From positions 1-7,309 of the forward strand of contig JASFYU010000068.1 of assembly GCA_045046905.1 (NCBI GenBank): 7,309 bases of DNA, written 5' to 3'. Under the pieces are notes generated by a model, which was not told the DNA's origin, made no database searches, and was given only the letters and a program-made list of their open reading frames with translations. Position 1 is the stretch's first letter, and every line of letters begins with the position of its first letter. Shown here one piece after another: positions 5,432-7,309 of this stretch. This DNA is from JASFYU01 sp045046905. Its GTDB lineage: Bacteria > Bacteroidota > Bacteroidia > Flavobacteriales > Flavobacteriaceae. The translations under genes were made by a program, and so were the position numbers.

Positions 5432-6620
5432 TTATAGATAGCTCAGCCACCATTTTTGCGGATTAAGGGCCTTATAGTGTTGATACCATTTGCAGAGAGG
5501 ATATAAAAGAATCACTACCAAAATCCATACGGCATAAGTAACTCAGAGATCCATACCCTTGGTAGCCAAATACCCAGGGTTAAAACGAGAAGTCGTTAAG
5601 ATAAGTTCACGCCAATTTTCACCTTGGTCGGCTAACAAGACCAATCCAATAAGGTGAATAAGGTATAGGTCTAAAATGTAAAAAAAGAAGGGCACCCTGC
5701 CTTTACCACCAAAGCGGTACTCAATTTGTTCTGAATTTTTTCTGTTACATACAAGAATAGTAGCGAAGGCCCTAAAGTCATTACTACGAAAAGCAAGGAA
5801 GGGGGGTATTTTGTAGTGTTCAGAAAGGACAAAAATGAGTATGTTTCATTTTCTTGTGGACTCCAGGGAGCTATATCTCCATAAATATTAAAAGTCCGAA
5901 GTACAACAAACAAGGCAATAGCTCCTAATCCTAAGATTAATAAGTATTTTTTCCTTGATTGGGCATCAAAATTTTTATCGTAGAAAGTACCAAAACAATA
6001 CCCCAAAAGCATAAGACCTAGCCAGGGGACAAACGGATAGAGAATAATCAACATGCCCCGCCCATCATTAATTTGTGTAAAATTGGACTGATGTAAAAAA
6101 TACCATAGTACAGATAAGGGATCGCTGCCTTGTGCAGTTATATTGTCCAATAGATTATGACCAGCTACTAGAACAATTCCCAAAATGAGGATGAGCCCTT
6201 TTTGAAGATAAACTAAAAAAGACAAGAAAACCATGCTTATGCCAATGGCCCAGATGACTTGAAAATTAAGCACTTCTAGTCCTATATCGAACATCCACGC
6301 AAAATTCACGACCGTTAGCTCTATGAATATCAACCATAGCCCGCGGGTAAAAAGAAATTTGGACCGTTGTTTTTTACTTTCTCTTTTGCGCCGTATAAAA
6401 AAGCCGAAGTACCGGCAAGAAAAACAAAAATGGGAGCACAAAAATGAGTAATCCATCGAGTAAAAAATAATATGGGCGTGGTGGTATCCATATTAGTAGG
6501 ATCCCCATAGAAGTAGCCATGATGGGTATAGTCGCGAACATGGTCCAGGGCCATGATGACTATGGCCAGCCCTCTAAGAAGGTCTATAGATAGTATTCTT
6601 GTTGTTTTGATGAGTTTCAT
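5432..6620 (-). pseudogene. DUF1624 / HGSNAT-like multi-pass membrane protein, broken by two frameshifts and a stop
   Basis: Polytopic inner-membrane protein of the DUF1624 / heparan-alpha-glucosaminide N-acetyltransferase-like group; these resemble acyltransferases, but bacterial substrates are mostly unknown. The start (ATG at 6620) gives the family hallmark SIDLLRGLAIVIMALDHVRD (residues 11-30) and then TRWITHFCAPIFVFLAGTSA. At the A6 run (plus strand T6 at 6370-6375) the frame must shift by -1 to continue with KKQRSKFLFTRGLWLIFIEL and several hydrophobic helices. Near 5700-5712 a second -1 shift is needed to continue with GRVPFFFYIL, DLYLIHLIGLVL and FNPGYLATKG. In that frame a TGA (5543-5545) replaces an expected Trp in MDL-W-VTYAVW, and the protein then runs through YPLCKWYQHYKA and NPQKWWLSYL to a TAA at 5432-5434. 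The repaired protein would be about 396 residues, normal for the family. Three lesions with otherwise well-preserved sequence mean either recent decay or sequence errors. Confidence 0.82.
6369..6375 (-). other. A-AAA-AAC slippery heptamer at the first frameshift of the DUF1624 gene
   Basis: On the minus strand the upstream frame reads GTA AAA AAC exactly where the protein sequence demands a -1 shift (to AAA AAA CAA, Lys-Lys-Gln). This matches the X-XXY-YYZ pattern of -1 ribosomal slippage sites and sits in the correct phase. A one-base loss from an A7 run gives the same result and is simpler, especially as the gene has further lesions downstream. Confidence 0.35.
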
Positions 6621-6951
6621 TATGATTGTCGTATTCTGCTTGTATGGGGGAGGTTTGTTAAAAGTAAAGAATAAATTTTAGTGTTGACTACGGTTTATGA
6701 ATGTGGTCTGGCAACAAGAAATTGTCAATGGTTTAAAGCCGATGTTTTAGAAATACAAACAATTTTACTCTTGTACCCTCTTTACTTATGATACATATTT
6801 TAAAATTAAATGTAGGTGTGGGTCGTCATTTAGAAGTTGAACAAAAAGAGGTCTTCAGAGGTGAATTATTAAAAGAAAAGTGATAAGTCAAATTCAAATA
6901 ATCTGAAGTTTTTAAGTAACCTTAGGATACTATTTATTTACAAAAGAAAAG
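6621..6951. other. Divergent gap without a convincing gene, 331 bp
   Basis: Separates the minus-strand DUF1624 gene from the plus-strand gene starting at 6952, so promoters for both are expected. It is AT-rich and shows no strong hairpin or repeat. A 31-codon frame at 6788-6883 (+) exists but has no recognisable features. No copy of the 19-bp repeat was found here. Confidence 0.45.
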
Positions 6952-7170
6952 ATGAAAAATTCATTGACCTTAGTACTCCTGCTATTTTCTGTTTCATGGA
7001 TATCTCAAAATGCTAAAATTCCCGTATATGCATGAATAGGTGGTCTGGGTGAAATGACAGATCAAGAATTAAGGGCCCAATTCAAAGATTTCAAGAGTAA
7101 GGGTATCGATGGCCTTTTGTACAATGGAGGGCATGACCCCGAAACATATAAAAGGGTGGGTAAGATTTAA
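6952..7170 (+). pseudogene. 5' part of a secreted protein, possibly a glycoside hydrolase, with an in-frame TGA
   Basis: The ATG opens a signal peptide (MKNSLTLVLLLFSVSWISQN) followed by AKIPVYA. A TGA (7033-7035) then stands where the context IPVYA-?-IGGLGEMTDQEL calls for Trp. Reading through it, the frame continues in a protein-like way with LRAQFKDFKSKGIDGLLYNG and GHDPETYKRVGKI before a TAA at 7168-7170. The IPVYAW...GIDGLLYNGG...YKRVGK pattern resembles the first strands and helix of a TIM-barrel glycoside-hydrolase-like protein seen in Bacteroidota; I am not certain of the family. A full protein of that kind would be several hundred residues, so the gene is cut short at 7170 and the downstream sequence does not obviously continue it. 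Confidence 0.55.
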
Positions 7171-7309
7171 AACCTGAGTTCGACCTAAGATTTGAAATGG
7201 AAAATTTGATGGAATATCTGGATATTTCAAAAATTTCACATGATAAGATTGCCTTTTATCTGTATTTCCTTCGGATTTGATGATTTTTTTCCACTTCTCG
7301 CCTAATTTT
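7164..7309 (+). other. Open segment of unknown identity, running off the window
   Basis: In a different frame from the preceding gene, codons from 7164 read DLKPEFDLRFEMENLMEYLD and then ISKISHDKIAFYLYF before a TGA at 7278-7280. A one-base shift near 7265-7271 would continue with FPSDLMIFFHFSPNF to the window end. The composition is protein-like but I recognise no family. It may be a second gene fragment joined to the previous one by a deletion, or chance coding. Confidence 0.25.

Noticed and set aside
5671..6456. Start codon at 6456 for the large DUF1624 reading frame
   Set aside because: The first residues from that ATG (Cys- and Phe-rich) are out of frame with the conserved N-terminal sequence read from 6620; the true start is 6620 with a frame change at the A6 run.
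6788..6883. 31-codon plus-strand frame in the right-hand gap
   Set aside because: Too short, no recognisable motif, no ribosome-binding signal; expected by chance in AT-rich DNA.

Overview
The window looks like chromosomal DNA of a Bacteroidota bacterium, most likely a marine Flavobacteriaceae member. This is inferred from the low GC content, A-rich leaders without clear Shine-Dalgarno sequences, mostly TAA/TAG stops, and protein sequences typical of that group (Dps, DUF2141, DoxX, a DUF1624-type membrane protein). No rRNA, tRNA, CRISPR array, transposase or integrase was seen.

Layout, left to right: a 5'-truncated Dps ferritin-like gene (+, ends 430); a structured 240-bp intergenic stretch whose two ends are inverted copies of a 19-bp repeat, each starting at the stop codon of a flanking gene (428-675); a DUF2141 secreted-protein gene (-, 673-1091) whose signal peptide and mature part lie in different frames; a 367-bp stretch without a gene; a DoxX-family membrane protein (-, 1459-1881); a divergent gap; an NAD-dependent epimerase-like SDR (+, 2123-3106); a Gfo/Idh/MocA oxidoreductase (+, 3293-4297) with a strong hairpin in its leader; a secreted endonuclease/exonuclease/phosphatase protein (-, 4340-5185); a second copy of the intergenic repeat (5202-5259); a broken DUF1624 / HGSNAT-like membrane protein (-, 5432-6620); a 331-bp gap; and the 5' part of a broken secreted protein that looks like a sugar-active enzyme (+, 6952-7170), followed by an open segment I do not recognise.

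The intact central genes (SDR, Gfo/Idh/MocA, secreted EEP) suggest general sugar or polyol redox chemistry and a periplasmic phosphoesterase, but they do not form one obvious pathway. Only the SDR and Gfo/Idh genes are close and co-directional enough to be considered together.

The most notable pattern is three damaged genes in 7.3 kb: one lesion in the DUF2141 gene, two frameshifts plus a nonsense codon in the DUF1624 gene, and at least a nonsense codon in the last gene. Both nonsense codons are TGA where the protein context calls for Trp (TGG). This could be real gene decay, uncorrected sequence errors, or, least likely, recoding. The second notable item is the dispersed intergenic repeat family. 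I found no convincing new multi-gene system.
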